Shown: one piece after another, positions 49,018-59,634 of the stretch
Layout of the letters: each line of letters opens with the position of its first letter
Position numbering within the stretch: position 1 is the stretch's first letter
Assembly (NCBI GenBank): GCA_024426085.1
Contig: CP087974.1
Location: 3,692,001-3,756,000 of the forward strand
Length of the DNA: 64,000 bases
Source of the DNA: Rhizobium sp. RCAM05350
Lineage (GTDB): Bacteria; Pseudomonadota; Alphaproteobacteria; Rhizobiales; Rhizobiaceae
Direction: 5' to 3'
The notes under the pieces: model-generated
What the model saw: the letters and a program-made list of their open reading frames with translations, nothing else
The model's database searches: none
Told to the model about the DNA's origin: nothing
Translations under genes and position numbers: made by a program

Positions 49018-49136
49018 TTGCCCCTCACCCTAACCCTCTCCCCGTAAACGGGGCGAGGGGACTGGTTCGGAGGTTGCCGTAAATCCCTTCGCCCTGTTTA
49101 CGGAAAAGGTGCCCTGAAAGGACGGATGAGGGGCTC
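49018..49136. repeat. Rhizobial-type intergenic palindromic repeat
   Basis: A GC-rich non-coding element between tyrC and the DUF2125 gene. Arms 49042-49061 and 49084-49103 are inverted copies matching at 18 of 20 positions (core CCGTAAAC-GGGCGA-GGGA). Short outer CCCCTCA/TGAGGGG ends frame it. Elements of this style are dispersed through rhizobial genomes; whether it is one of the named families cannot be told here. Confidence 0.6.
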
Positions 49137-49166
49137 ATCAGGCAGAAGCTTATTTTAGCCGCTCCC

Positions 49167-50212
49167 TCAAAGCTGCGGCAGTTCCCTGATCGGGAAGAAC
49201 GCCAGAAACGCGATCCCGTCGCGCACATTCAGCTTCACCGTCGCCTCGTCCTTGCCGTCGGCCAGTGCCGTCAGCATGTTGGCGATATTGTTGACCATCA
49301 CGGTGCCGTCCTCGTCGGTGAAGACCTTGACGAGGTTTTGACGCCAGCCCTCGATATTCTTCATGGTGACGCTGAATTCTCCCGAGATCAGTCCCTGGTC
49401 GTTGACGCTGAACGGACCGGACGCGGTCGTCACCATGCCATTGCCGAGATCGAGCGTCAGGTTGCGCATCTCGCCTTTGCTGCCCCCGCAGGGCGTCCGG
49501 CTTCCATCCGCCCCGCTGCATCAGCGTGGCGCGATCGACGACTGTCATGTCAGCACTGGCGTTGACGGGCGGCAGCAGGCTCAGTCCGTTGTCCAGTTTC
49601 AGATCGAAGGCGTCGACACTGAGGGCCGCATCGAGATCGGGGCCGTTCTGGCGAAAATGCGCCTCGCCATGCCCGGCATTGAAGATGACCTTGTGGGTGT
49701 CGCCCGGTGCGGCGTCGTCCTCGAAGGCTGGCAGCATGGCCGTGCCGGCCAGCTTGTCGTAGGTCAGCGAAGTGCGATCGAGGCCCGACAGTGTTGCCTG
49801 CACGCTCGCATGCATCAGTTCCCAGTCGGCAGAGACTGTCATGCCGGGGGAGAAGCGGATTTCCGCCGGGCCGTCGAGTTCGATGATGGCATGGCCCGGC
49901 CTGTAGACCTGGGCTGCCGAGCGCAGCGCGCCGAAGGACGCGGGATGCTCCGCGCGCCATGTCATCGAGCCGCACTGTGTCGCAGAACAGGCCGATCCGG
50001 AAGGGAAAGCCGCGCACGTTCATGTCGTCGCATTCCGCCGACGAGCCACCCGCTTTTTTCTCGATCAGGAACGTCGCCAGCCGCGTCTCAATCTGGTTGG
50101 CCGCTAGAAACCATGCGCCGGAATAGGCGATCAGGAACAGCACGATACCGATCGCCAGCCGCTTGATCTTGCGGCTACCGGCGGAGGGGGCGGCGATGTC
50201 TGCTGCGGTCAT
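49167..50212 (-). CDS. DUF2125 membrane-anchored protein (two frameshifts)
   Basis: The protein has ~347 residues. A single N-terminal membrane helix (LAIGIVLFLIAYSGAWFLAA) is followed by a large periplasmic domain with CDDMNVRGFPFRIGLFCD, the DUF2125 hallmark, and repeated beta-strand segments. Breaks lie near 49963 and 49485. The family has no assigned function. The intergenic palindrome lies just downstream. Confidence 0.82.
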
Positions 50213-50415
50213 GGTCTGCTCCGGGTCTGTCGTTCGTCACCGACGCTGCGACAAGAGAATTACGGTCTGCTGATGTGGCATTCCATCATCGTGCACTTCA
50301 AAATCGTTCAGGAAAATCGATTCCGATTGCCGGACAGATGCGTTAGGAAAGCATCAGCGTGGTCTATCCGCCGCTCCTGGCCCCGTTTTGTGGCGCCGGG
50401 ATGGCATGGGTGTGA

Positions 50416-50960
50416 ATGGCAGTGGATATGGACGATTTTTGGGTGTTTGGCTATGGTTCGCTGATGTGGAACCCCGGCTTTGCCTTCGAGGTCAAGATGA
50501 CGGCCCGGGCCTTCGGCTACCGGCGCTCGCTCTGCGTCCGTTCCTTCGTGCATCGGGGAACGCCGGAACGCCCGGGCCTCGTGCTCGGTCTCGACCATGG
50601 CGGCTCCTGCCGCGGCATGGCATTCAAGGTCGCCTTGAAAGACAGGGACGACGTCGTCGGCTATCTGCGCGAGCGCGAGCTTGTCACCCATGTCTACCTC
50701 GAGCGTACCATGCCGTGCTGCTCGCCGATGGCCGCCGCGTCGCAGCGCTCACCTACACGGTCGACCGCGCCCATGCGCAATATGCAGGCGCCCTGAGCGC
50801 CGAGGATGCCGCAGCCACCGTCGCGGTGTCCCACGGAAAATCTGGCCCGAATACCGAATATGTGGTGAACACGCTCGCCCACCTGAAGGAGATGGGCATT
50901 CGCGATCATTGGCTGGAAGAAGTGGCCGCCATCGTCGAGAGGGCGAAGCTTCAGGCCTGA
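50416..50960 (+). CDS. ChaC-type gamma-glutamylcyclotransferase (one frameshift)
   Basis: The enzyme of ~181 residues cleaves glutathione to 5-oxoproline and Cys-Gly. The family signatures are WVFGYGSLMWNPGF (substrate loop), RSLCVRSFVHRGTPERPG and GMAFKV. The catalytic Glu is expected in the YLREREL segment. The frame breaks near 50703 (expected YLEAYHAVLLADG). ATG 50416 is used; 50428 is also possible. Its last 10 bases overlap the convergent plsC gene. Confidence 0.88.
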
Positions 50961-51745
50961 GCGCCAAGCTCCTTGAGCTCTTTCAGGCGCTGTGCCGCGG
51001 TCGGTGGCAGCGGCACATGCGGATTGTTCTTCACCGTTTCCACCAGCACGCGTCGCTGGCGGTTTCCATCACGTCGACCAGCGTTTTCAGGAATACGTCC
51101 GGATCGAGCCCGGCCTCGATTGGTGGCAGGATCTGCACCTTGAAGTGACCGGGGTAACGCAGGAACTTGCGGCGCGGCCAGAACAGGCCCGGGTGCATGA
51201 CGACGGGCACCACCGGCACGGTCCGATCCCCGATAGAGCCGGGCGATACCATATTTGTAGTCAGGCGGGGCACCGGCCGGCCGGCGTGTACCCTCCGGAT
51301 AGATGATCAATTGCCTGCCTGTCGCCATCTCCTGTTTGGCGCGCTCCATCACTGCCGCCATTACCTTGCCGCGGGCGCCGCGATCGACTGCCACCATGCG
51401 CTGCTTTTGCACGTACCAGCCGAACAGCGGAATCCAGGATAGCTCGCGCTTGAAAATGAAGAACGGGTCCGACAGCCAGGGCAGCAGCGCATAGACGTCC
51501 CAGAACGACTGATGCTTCGGCGCGAAGATGTAGCCGCCCTTGGGGATGTTCTCCAGTCCCTCGATCTCGAACGTCGTGCCGACAATGACCCGGAACAGCC
51601 AATGATTGCTGCGCGCCCAGTTCTTCGGAACGAACCAGGCCGTCTTGCGGGGCGCCAGGAAATAGAACGGCGTCATCACGACCATCTGGAGGATCAGATT
51701 GATGTAGAACACGATGTTGAACAGGACTGAACGCAGGATGATCAT
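50951..51745 (-). CDS. plsC: 1-acyl-sn-glycerol-3-phosphate acyltransferase PlsC (two frameshifts)
   Basis: PlsC acylates lysophosphatidic acid in phospholipid synthesis. The ~265-residue protein has a membrane helix (FNIVFYINLILQMVVMTPFY), the catalytic H-x4-D motif in APKHQSFWDVYALL, the KRELSWIPLFGWY segment and the substrate motif IIYPEGTRRPAG. Breaks lie near 51225 and 51045. The repaired end reads PTAAQRLKELKELGAQA. The start MIILRS is at 51745. Confidence 0.92.
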   Translation of the reverse strand: MIILRSVLFNIVFYINLILQMVVMTPFYFLAPRKTAWFVPKNWARSNHWLFRVIVGTTFEIEGLENIPKGGYIFAPKHQSFWDVYALLPWLSDPFFIFKRELSWIPLFGWYVQKQRMVAVDRGARGKVMAAVMERAKQEMATGRQLIIYPEGTRRPAGAPPDYKYGIARLYRGSDRAGGARRHAPGPVLAAPQVPALPRSLQGADPATNRGRARSGRIPENAGRRDGNRQRRVLVETVKNNPHVPLPPTAAQRLKELKELGAQA

Positions 51746-51838
51746 CGGGCAGGCTTTCGCAGCAAAAACGGTTACCCGCTGCCTACACGAATATTCCGGC
51801 AAGGAAAACAGCTGGGTTTGCGAGATCCCGGCCTATGT

Positions 51839-52534
51839 CTATTGGCTGCTGCTGGCGTCCTTCGTTTCGGTGCGCAATCCGCTTGCCGGATGAGCGCCGA
51901 CGCGTCCCGCACAGAGGCGATCGTCAGCTTGAGGTATTCCAGAAGGATCGTCTTCAACACCATCGGGTTTCTCAGCCAGTTGGTGCTCTTCAGGTCGGAA
52001 TTGACGACGGGATAGGCGATGAACTCGATTTCCGGATTGGCCCGGCGCAATTCGGAGCAGGCTGCGCGGCATATGGTAGTTGTTGGTGACGACCAGAATG
52101 CTGCGGTAGCTGCTGTCACGGATCCAGTTGGCGGTCTCGTTGGCATTGCCGATTGTATCGATCGCATCGTGGCCGATATCGACGCAGCATTTGAACAGGT
52201 CAGCCGAGCTCTGGGTGTTGCGGCGGATCTGGCCGCCTGTGGTCGAGGGATGGACGCCTGAGATCAACAGCCGCTTTCCCGCCCCGTTTTTCAAGAGATC
52301 GACGGCTTGGTCGATCCGCTGGAAGCCGCCGGTCAGGACAACAATCGCATCTGCCTTGGGGTTGGCAGGTGGCTGAAGGGATGCAACGGAATCGGCGAAA
52401 TAGAGGAAGCCGGCCGCCGCAATTCCGGCAATCAGCAGCAACACATAGAAAGTCAGGCGCACCAGCCGGCGGCGGACACTCACGTGCCGTCGCACCAGCG
52501 TACCCTTCCGCCGCGTTGCGCCGTTTTCACTCAT
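51839..52534 (-). CDS. YdcF/DUF218 envelope protein (two frameshifts)
   Basis: The ~231-residue protein has one N-terminal membrane helix (LTFYVLLLIAGIAAAGFLYF). The DUF218 domain follows, with ADAIVVLTGGFQRIDQAVDL, KRLLISGVHPSTT, IGNANETANWI and LVVTNNYHMPRSL. The two breaks near 52068 and 51893 compensate each other, so the end is in the original frame. Family members act in envelope or cell-wall metabolism. It follows ftsX on the same strand. Confidence 0.87.
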   Translation of the reverse strand: MSENGATRRKGTLVRRHVSVRRRLVRLTFYVLLLIAGIAAAGFLYFADSVASLQPPANPKADAIVVLTGGFQRIDQAVDLLKNGAGKRLLISGVHPSTTGGQIRRNTQSSADLFKCCVDIGHDAIDTIGNANETANWIRDSSYRSILVVTNNYHMPRSLLRIAPGQSGNRVHRLSRRQFRPEEHQLAEKPDGVEDDPSGIPQADDRLCAGRVGAHPASGLRTETKDASSSQ

Positions 52535-52570
52535 GGCTGTTCCTGCTGCTTTGCCAGCGGTATTGATTCT

Positions 52571-53633
52571 TCAATAGAGACAGATTGCGGCAAGGAATGG
52601 ATGCAAAGCAAAGCAATCATGGCGGTCAGGTCTGGTTGCCGTCGATCGCGCCGGGTCGGACCGGATCAGATCGATTTCGTAGATCGTGCGCATCACCGTG
52701 AAGGGGCCGTCAGCGTCGTCAGGAGCGCGATGACGATCATGATGGCGGCGATGCCGAGATAGCCGGTATAGCCGATGGAGAAGCTGCCGAACATTGCCGT
52801 GGTCTGGTCGCTCTGCGGGGTGGCCAGCGAGCGTGATTGCCAGAAGCTGGCCACTGCGAAGCATGCCGCGGCCAGAAGTCCGCCGGCACCGGCGCCCTTC
52901 AGGCTGATTTTCAGGAAATGTTTCTGGAATTCCGAGGCGACGAACCCGGCTTCTGCCCTGACGAAATGCAGCACCTCGACAATATGACGGTTGCCGGAAA
53001 GCGTGCCGCGCGTGGCAAAGATCACGGTCAGCACCATGGCGGAGAACACCAGCACCAGTACGCCGGTGCCGATCAGCGCCGTCGTGTGCGCCATTGCGAC
53101 CAGCCGATCGACCCAGGTGCGGTGATCGTCGAGATAGGGCCTGCGGAATGGTCTCGGTCAGCATTGTGCGCATTGCGGCGAAGTCGGGCGGATTCTGCTC
53201 GTCGATGGTGATGATGACGAGGCGCGGTACCGGCAGATCGTCGAGATCAAGGCCGGCCCCCAGCCAGGGTTCCAGCAACCGTGCGGTCGCCGCCTTGTCG
53301 ACGATGGTGCCGTCGGTGGTGCCCTCGAAAGTCAAAGCCAGATCGCGCGTCGGCGAGCGCCTTTTCCATGTCGAGTTTGTCGTCCGGCTTGATCTGGATG
53401 GTGATCTCACGGGAAATCTGGCTTTCCCAGCTTTGCGCCGTCGAACGCACCATGCTGACGGCGCCCAGTGTCAGGCAGGCGAGGAAGGCCATGATGGCTA
53501 TGACCAGTACCAGTGCATTGCCGGAGACGTTTGTGGGCGGCACGATCGGCGCGGTCGGGCGTACACGCAGCGAAGCCTTGCGCTCCTGCGGCGCGGCCGG
53601 CTCGGCACGGTTGCTAACGGGGGCGTCACTCAT
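52571..53633 (-). CDS. ftsX: Cell division protein FtsX (about three frameshifts)
   Basis: FtsX is the membrane subunit of the FtsEX complex, which activates peptidoglycan hydrolases at the septum. The ~350-residue protein has the first helix VLVIAIMAFLACLTLGAVSM, a periplasmic loop, and later helices in TALIGTGVLVLVFSAMVLTV, GGLLAAACFAVAS and AAIMIVIALLTTLT. Breaks lie near 53345, 53145 and 52700. The last ~40 residues (DLIRSDPARSTATRPDRH...) are uncertain. The start overlaps the ftsE stop by 8 bases. Confidence 0.9.
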
Positions 53634-54284
53634 AGATGTCGAGCCGTCCCTGGGAAAGGATCATCCGGCGCGCCTCGACCTGATCCATCAGGGAAAGATC
53701 ATGTGTTGCGATGACGACGGCGGTGCCGAGCCGGTTGAGTTCGAGGAACAGATTGAGCAGCCGCCTTGCCATCGGCGGATCGACATTGCCTGTCGGCTCG
53801 TCGGCCAGCAGGATCTCCGGCCGGTCGATCAGGGCGCGGGCGATGGCGGCGCGCTGCTTCTCTCCGCCCGAAAGAACCGGCGGCAGCACGTTGATGCGCT
53901 CGCCAAGCCCCACCCAGCCGAGCAGTTCGAGAACGTCGGCGCGGTAGGATGATTCGTCCTTCTGCGCACGCGGAGCGGCAGTGCGACATTCTCGTAGGTC
54001 GTCAGGTGATCGAGCAGCCGGAAATCCTGGAAGACGATACCGATCCGGCGGCGCAGCATCGGGAATTCGTCGCGCGGAATGGTCGAGATGTTGCGGTCGA
54101 ACATGCGAATCAGGCCGCGCGTCGGCTGCAACGATAGGAACAACAACCGCAGCAGCGTGGTCTTGCCGGCACCGGAAGGGCCGGTCAGGAACTGGAATGA
54201 TTTTCTGGGAATGTCGAAGGTCAGGTCACGGAGGATTTCCGGACCCATTCCATAGCGCAATCCGACATTTTCAAAATGAATCAA
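53626..54284 (-). CDS. ftsE: Cell division ATP-binding protein FtsE (one frameshift)
   Basis: FtsE is the ABC-type ATPase partner of FtsX. The ~219-residue protein has Walker A LTGPSGAGKTTLLRLL, the Q-loop IGIVFQDFRLLDH, the signature VLSGGEKQRAAIARAL, Walker B ILLADEPTGNVD and the H-loop THDLSLMD. The frame breaks near 53950 (expected RVRKDESSYRADVLELLGW). The best start is a TTG at 54284 (MIHFENVGLRYG). Confidence 0.93.
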
Positions 54285-54563
54285 CGGGTCAGTGTCCAGC
54301 TTCTCTTCACAGTCAAGGATGCCATGTTTTCGTGGCGGGCTGATGGCCCGGCCTCCAGAATACAACGCAAGACCGCTGTTACAGCGCCAACATGGTTAAA
54401 CAGTGGTTAATTTTGCCTGAAAGCGGACGTTTCTGACGGTGCCATTTTCGAAGCATTAACCATTTAGGTTTACGTCTGGGAAAGGTTTGTTTCAATGCCC
54501 GAATCTGGCCTGTCGATGCCCCGGGCATTCTGGCGGGGCCGGTGTGGCTGCGAAGGAGAGACG

Positions 54564-55250
54564 ATGAACGCTTTCCGCTCCAACGGCGCTGCCAGCCGTA
54601 TGGATTTCCTGCCGCCAAAGCGCCAGGGGCGAGCCGCTTGACTAGCGCTGCGCAACGTCGTACCGACATCGTCGATGCAGAGTTCGAGACCGTTCCGTCG
54701 TACAGTCGGCGCAACGTCTACCCGGTTTTCAACGACAACCGGGTTCGCACTACGACGCCGCCGGCGCAGAACCCGCGCCGTGTTGCATCGGCTTTCGGAT
54801 GGGCGGTGAACCATTTCTGAGCACCTGCTCCAGACGGCGTCCCCCAAGGCGTTTGCCGTGCTTGTCACCTGCCTTTGCGCTCCGGTCTTCCTGCTCTTTG
54901 CCAGTCTGCCCCAATACCAGCCTGCGGTTGCCTCGGTGCCGGCATTGTCGATCAGCGATGTCACGACGTCGCTCAACGATGCCAACGGCATGAAGATCCT
55001 GTCGGTCTATGGCTCGGTTGACAATCATTCGGATACGCCGAAAACGGTGCCGTCGATCCTCGTCGATGTGATTGCCAACGGCCATCGGCGCACCGCCACC
55101 CGGATCGAGCAGGGCCAGGCCGTTCTGGCCCCCGGCGAGAGCCGCCCGTTCTCGACCCGCCTCCTACACACAGGTGGAAAACTGCCCGGCGTCGCTGTTT
55201 CCTTTGGTCAACCGGGTGATTCTGGCTCCCTGACTGTGCTAAGCGGCTAG
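54564..55250 (+). CDS. Membrane protein with FxLYD/DUF3426-like periplasmic domain (two frameshifts)
   Basis: The repaired protein has ~228 residues. A cytosolic N-terminus of ~80 residues is followed by a membrane helix (AVLVTCLCAPVFLLFASL) and a beta-sandwich with ISDVTTSLNDANGMKILSVY, then GSVDNHSDTPKTVPSILVDV. Breaks lie near 54637 and at 54818 (TTCGAG read as TTCTGAG, a false stop). The ATG at 54564 has AAGGAGAG. Related proteins often carry an N-terminal MJ0042 zinc ribbon; none is visible here. It is divergent from ftsE. Confidence 0.75.
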
Positions 55251-55301
55251 GTTCCGGAGGCATAAAACGCAGTCTCCATTCTATTTCTGGAGACCATTCC
55301 C

Positions 55302-55840
55302 ATGCCCGTCGTTCGTGGAAAAAACATCGACCCGCTCTATACCGCCGAAGTGATTTCGGCGCGAAACGTTGAAATGGCGGAACAAATCGCCAAGGGGCCG
55401 CTCAACGACCTTTTGGTCATTGCCGTGCTCAAAGGCTCTTTCATCTTCGCCGCTGACCTGATCCGCGCGATGCACACGGTCGGCCTTGCGCCGGAAGTCG
55501 AATTCATCACGCTGTCCAGTTACGGCACAGGCACGGTGTCGCAGGGCGTCAAGATCATCAAGGACATCGACAGCGATGTGCATGGCCGCGATGTTCTCCT
55601 GATCGACGACATCCTCGGAATCGGGCCGCACCCTGCGTTTCGCCAAGGAACTGATGCTGGAGCGCGGCGCCAAATCGGTGACCATCGCCGTTCTTCTCGA
55701 CAAGAAGGTGAAGCGCCAGACCGATCTCGAGGCGGATTATGTCGGTTTCTGAATGCCCCGACTATTTCGTCGTCGGCTACGGCATGGACGTGGCCTATGC
55801 CTTCCACGAACTGCCTTTCGTCGGCGTCGTTACCCGGTGA
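55302..55840 (+). CDS. hpt: Hypoxanthine phosphoribosyltransferase Hpt (two frameshifts)
   Basis: Hpt salvages hypoxanthine and guanine with PRPP. The ~179-residue protein has the flexible loop region LSSYGTG and the PRPP motif VLLIDDILGSGRTL. The frame breaks near 55629 (GGATCG read as GGAATCG) and at 55750 (TTCGAA read as TTCTGAA, a false stop); the repaired part reads FECPDYFVVGYGMD. The last residues are FVGVVTR at 55840. The start has GGAG nine bases upstream. Confidence 0.92.
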
Positions 55841-56013
55841 CGCCGAATAGTCATCCGGCTGTGGAAAGCCCCTGATCTGGCCATCCGCGTTTACGGAAAA
55901 CAAACAAAACTCTGGTGGTGTTGACCCCGCAGCTTCTGTGCTGCGGGTCCGGGATCTGGCGTCATCAATGGTGATGGGGTTCCGGCAGAGGTGTTGCCGA
56001 AACGGAGGCCATG

Positions 56014-56374
56014 ATGGCGAAGATCCTGATTACCGAAGATGAGGACGGCCTGCGCCGTTTCGTTGCCCGCGCCCTGCAACTCGACGGCCACGAAACCGTC
56101 GAAGCCGCCGATGGCGCCGAAGGACTGGCCTGCCTTCAGGGCGCCAATTTCGATCTGCTACTATCGGATATCCGCATGCCGGTGATGGACGGCATAGAGC
56201 TTGCCCATCAGGCCTCCGCCGCCTTTCCGGCGCTGAAAATCCTGTTGATGACCGGCTATGCCGAACAGCGCAGAACGCGCCGACAATCTCAACGGCAAGG
56301 TCATCGATGTCGTGTCCAAGCCGTTTACGCTGCCGGATATCCGCAAGGCGGTCGCGGTGGCGCTGGCGGCGTAA
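56014..56374 (+). CDS. cpdR: Response regulator CpdR (one frameshift)
   Basis: CpdR is a single-domain receiver that is phosphorylated by ChpT and, when unphosphorylated, helps ClpXP degrade CtrA. The ~119-residue protein has acidic residues ITEDEDGLRRF, the acceptor Asp in LLLSDIRMPVMDGIEL, the switch Thr in LLMTGYAEQ and the Lys in VVSKPFTLPDI. The frame breaks at 56272 (CGCGAA read as CGCAGAA). ATG 56014 has GGAGG. Its position near ftsEX and hpt fits rhizobial gene order; it could also be a CpdR paralogue. Confidence 0.8.
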
Positions 56375-56492
56375 ACGCTGCCTTTTAACTGACAATGTTC
56401 TTTAAAGGATCGAGAGTCCGCTTGCTCAGTTCCATGCAAAATGAATGGCACGGTGCAGCATACTCTTCACCGGCGAAGGAAGCGCTCTAGCG

Positions 56493-56789
56493 ATGTCGAG
56501 ACTAATTCACAATCCCGTTGGCTTAGAGTTGGTGCAGGAGACGACATTATCAGGCTTTCATGATTGGTGCTTTCACCTGTTCGGCGGGTTTGATCGACTT
56601 CCTCAAGACGTTGTTGAAAGGCTTAACAAGCCTGAAGTGGCACTCGCACCCCTGTTGGACGTCCTCCAGGCTGGGGATAAATTATGGCTATGCAGGAGCT
56701 TGGAGAGAGGCGTCTTGTATGGACACGAAGGCATCGCCTTGGTCCGTGATGGGCAGCCGATTATCTACATGCTCATCATAAACTACTAG
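56493..56789 (+). CDS. Hypothetical protein, accessory character
   Basis: The 98-residue protein starts MSRLIHNPVGLELVQETTLS and has SGFHDWCFHLFGGFDRLP and GHEGIALVRDGQPIIYM. No domain is recognised. The upstream GAAGGA is 12 bases from the ATG. It has lower G+C than its neighbours, so recent acquisition is possible. It lies between cpdR and the convergent TIGR02302 gene. Confidence 0.5.
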   Translation: MSRLIHNPVGLELVQETTLSGFHDWCFHLFGGFDRLPQDVVERLNKPEVALAPLLDVLQAGDKLWLCRSLERGVLYGHEGIALVRDGQPIIYMLIINY

Positions 56790-56858
56790 GTGCCATTTCG
56801 CTCGGCCCGTCGCTTTTCCTATGGGGACGATACCGGTCAAAGGCGCAGCCCTACTACA

Positions 56859-59489
56859 TCACCGAATATCCAACAGTCTTTCCAGATACTGCCGTTCCGT
56901 CTCCGGCGATGAATTCGTCCCTAGCCGACGGCGGATTTCGTCGAGGATTTCGCGGGCGCGCTGGGTGTCGATCTCGTCGGGCACCTTCACCTGATCGCCG
57001 AAGTCCGGGCCGGCATTCTGCTGGCGGCGGCCGAGCGGGTCGCGGCCGTTCTGGCCGTATTGCAGGCACGCCCTGACCTTGCCCCGGGCCTTGTCCCTGG
57101 CTTTGCATCTGCTGCATCATGTCCTGCGCGCCATCGCGCAACGCCTGCAACGCACGGCCCTGGCTGCCGACGGCCTGCTCGCCCTGTCCCTTGCCAAGGG
57201 CGCTAGAAGCCCCCTTCATCTCGCGGCCGGCCTCGCCAAACCCCTTGCCGGGCTTGATGCCCATGCCTTCAAGCCCCTTCTGCAACTCGCCGAGCTGCTT
57301 GCCCAGTTGGTCCTGCTGGGCCTGCATGTCTTTCAGCGCCTGCTTCAGCTCCTCGGCTGTCATGTTATCCAGCGGGCCGGGCTGCTGGGCATTTTCGTCC
57401 TGTTGCTGGCCGGGTTCCTGCGGCATTTCCTGGTCGAACAGTTCATGATCCTCTCCATCCAGCGGATCGCCGCGCTGCATCCGGTCGCGCAGGGCCTGGT
57501 CGTATTTGAACGTCTCGTCCATCAGCCGCTGCTGCTCCTGCATCAGCTGGCCGAGCTTGTCCATCTGCTTGCGCATCTCGCTGTTCTCCTGGCCCTGCTG
57601 TTGCTGTGGCCGGCCGGCCTGGAGATTGTTCATCATGCGCTGCATTTCCGACAGCATCTGGCGCGCCTGATCCTTGGCGCCGGATTTGGCGAGGTTCTCG
57701 ATCTGGTTCATCATTTTTTTCCAGATCCTGCTGACGCAGCACATTGTTCTGGTTCGGATTGGCCGCGACCTGCGGGTTCTTGGCCGCCTGTCTGGCCAGT
57801 GCTTCCATGTATTCCTGCATCGCCTCGCGCAGTTCCTGCATCAGCTTGGTGATCTCTTCGTCCGATGCGCCCTTTTCCAGAGCGTCCGACAGCTTCTGCT
57901 GGGCGTCGCGCAGCCGCTTGTCGGCCAGCGCCATGTCGCCGTCCTCGATGCCAAGCGCGATCTCCCAGAGATAGCCCGCCGCATCGCGCAGCATGTCGTC
58001 ATTGCGCGCCAACGCCATGCGGGTGCGGGCGGATTGCAGCAAAAGGAAATGCGTCAGGTTGGGAATTGTCTCGTCCGGGCGTACCGACAGTGCGTCATTG
58101 AGATCGATGGCGCGCGGCAAGTCGTTGGCGTTGAGTGCAAACACCTGCCGCTGTTCGGCAACGGCGCCGGCCAAGGGCTCGAAGAACGGGCGAGCGGGCA
58201 GGATCATGTCCTGCGGTACGCTGCGGCCTTCCTGACCGGCCGCATCCTTGGCAACCAGCGTGACGCGGACGCGCTTGCCCGACAGCGGGTGTTCGCTGAG
58301 ATTGCGGCTGGTCAGGCCCTTGGCCTCGCGCGCATTGCGTTTGGGCAGATCGAGCCGATATTCGGGCAGGGGATAGAGTGGCCTGGCGTCGGCCGCTGGC
58401 TTGTCGAGAGGAACGATTTCGGCCCAGGCCTCCTGAATGCCGTAATCGTCCCTGGCGGTGAAGCCGATTTCCAGAGCCGCATTGACCGTCGTGCGCGGAA
58501 TGCCGTCAAAGGCGATATCCGGGACGCTGTCGGGGATGACGGTGAAGGCCCATTGCTCACCACCGACGGAGAGAGAACCGTCTTTAGTGATCTTCATCAT
58601 ATGGGTGCCGCTGCCGGGCTTTGCCGGATTGGCCGCTGCTGCTTCTGCTGGAGCTTTCTCATCCTTGCCGGGCTTTGCAGCCTGTGCGGCGATAACCAGC
58701 GGCTGGGCCGCGCCATTTTCCAGATAGGTTACGGGCGTATCTTCACCGCCGCTGGTGATGCGCACGGTCAGTTCGCTGAATTGTGGGATGCGCAGCGGTT
58801 CAGTGCCGCCGGCAACCCGTTCTGCGCCCTGCCGCTCTGTCAGGAAGACTGGTGCCCGGCTGGTATAGGCCGGCGGCGTGACCCAGGCGTCGATGCGGAC
58901 ATCCGGCGTAGTGGCGATCTGCTGCGGCGGGTGGAAGGCATCGGAAATCAGACCGGCCTTGTTGGAATAGGAATAGGCGAAGGCAACGCAGGCGAGCAGG
59001 ACCGGAACGGCGCGCAGGCCGTAGCTGTCGGTGCGGGCGATATCGGGTTTCGGCAGGCCGGTTTCCAGCGCGCCGATCATCCGCGCCATGCGCGTCTGAT
59101 GTTCCTGCCACAGTGCCTGGCCGAATATGCCGCTGGTGGCCGGCTGATCGTCCTGCACGCGGATGGCCTGATGCGGCAGGTTGTTGCGCTCTTCCAGCAT
59201 CCGGTCCGCATCGGCATTGCCGGGGGCGCAGGCGCAGCAGCGGAATCAGGAAGACGACGAAGGCGGCTGCGAAGGCAAAAGCGCCGTCGCATGCAGCCAG
59301 CCGGGGGGCGACGCGGAAAAAGCCGAACCAGGTGACGGAGAGAAACAGGAGCACGACCGCCATCAGCGGCAAGGCGCGGGGTGCTGCTTGCTCAGCGACG
59401 AGAACAAGGCGCGCAAGCGTCCGCTTGACCGCAAGACTTCTCATAAAGCCTGCCGCCGCCGTCGAGCTATCCCGCCGGATTTCCCTCAT
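56859..59489 (-). CDS. TIGR02302/DUF4175-family large membrane protein (three frameshifts)
   Basis: The protein has ~876 residues. Near the N-terminus are two or three membrane helices (LPLMAVVLLFLSVTWFGFF and FAFAAAFVVFLIPLL). A long beta-rich periplasmic part follows (TPPAYTSRAPVFLTERQG). The C-terminal third is a Gln/Met-rich coiled region (MNNLQAGRPQQQQGQE) and ends EIRRRLGTNSSPETERQYLE. Breaks lie near 59210, 57722 and 57070. The start MREIRRDSS at 59489 has AAAGGGAA. Function unknown; found upstream of lysA in rhizobia. Confidence 0.85.
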
Positions 59490-59634
59490 CCGTTCCCTTT
59501 CAACGTTTGAAACGTGCCGTGAAGGATAACACTCTTTGTGGCGAAGACGAGGGCGGCAACGCAATCGTGATCGATTTCGGCAGTCGAACCTGCCGCTATC
59601 AACAGCGGCAGAGGAGAACGCGCTACGGGCTGTA

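Noticed and set aside
50951-50960. Ten-base overlap of the convergent chaC and plsC stops as a regulatory antisense pair
   Set aside because: Short convergent overlaps are common in compact genomes and nothing else supports regulation.
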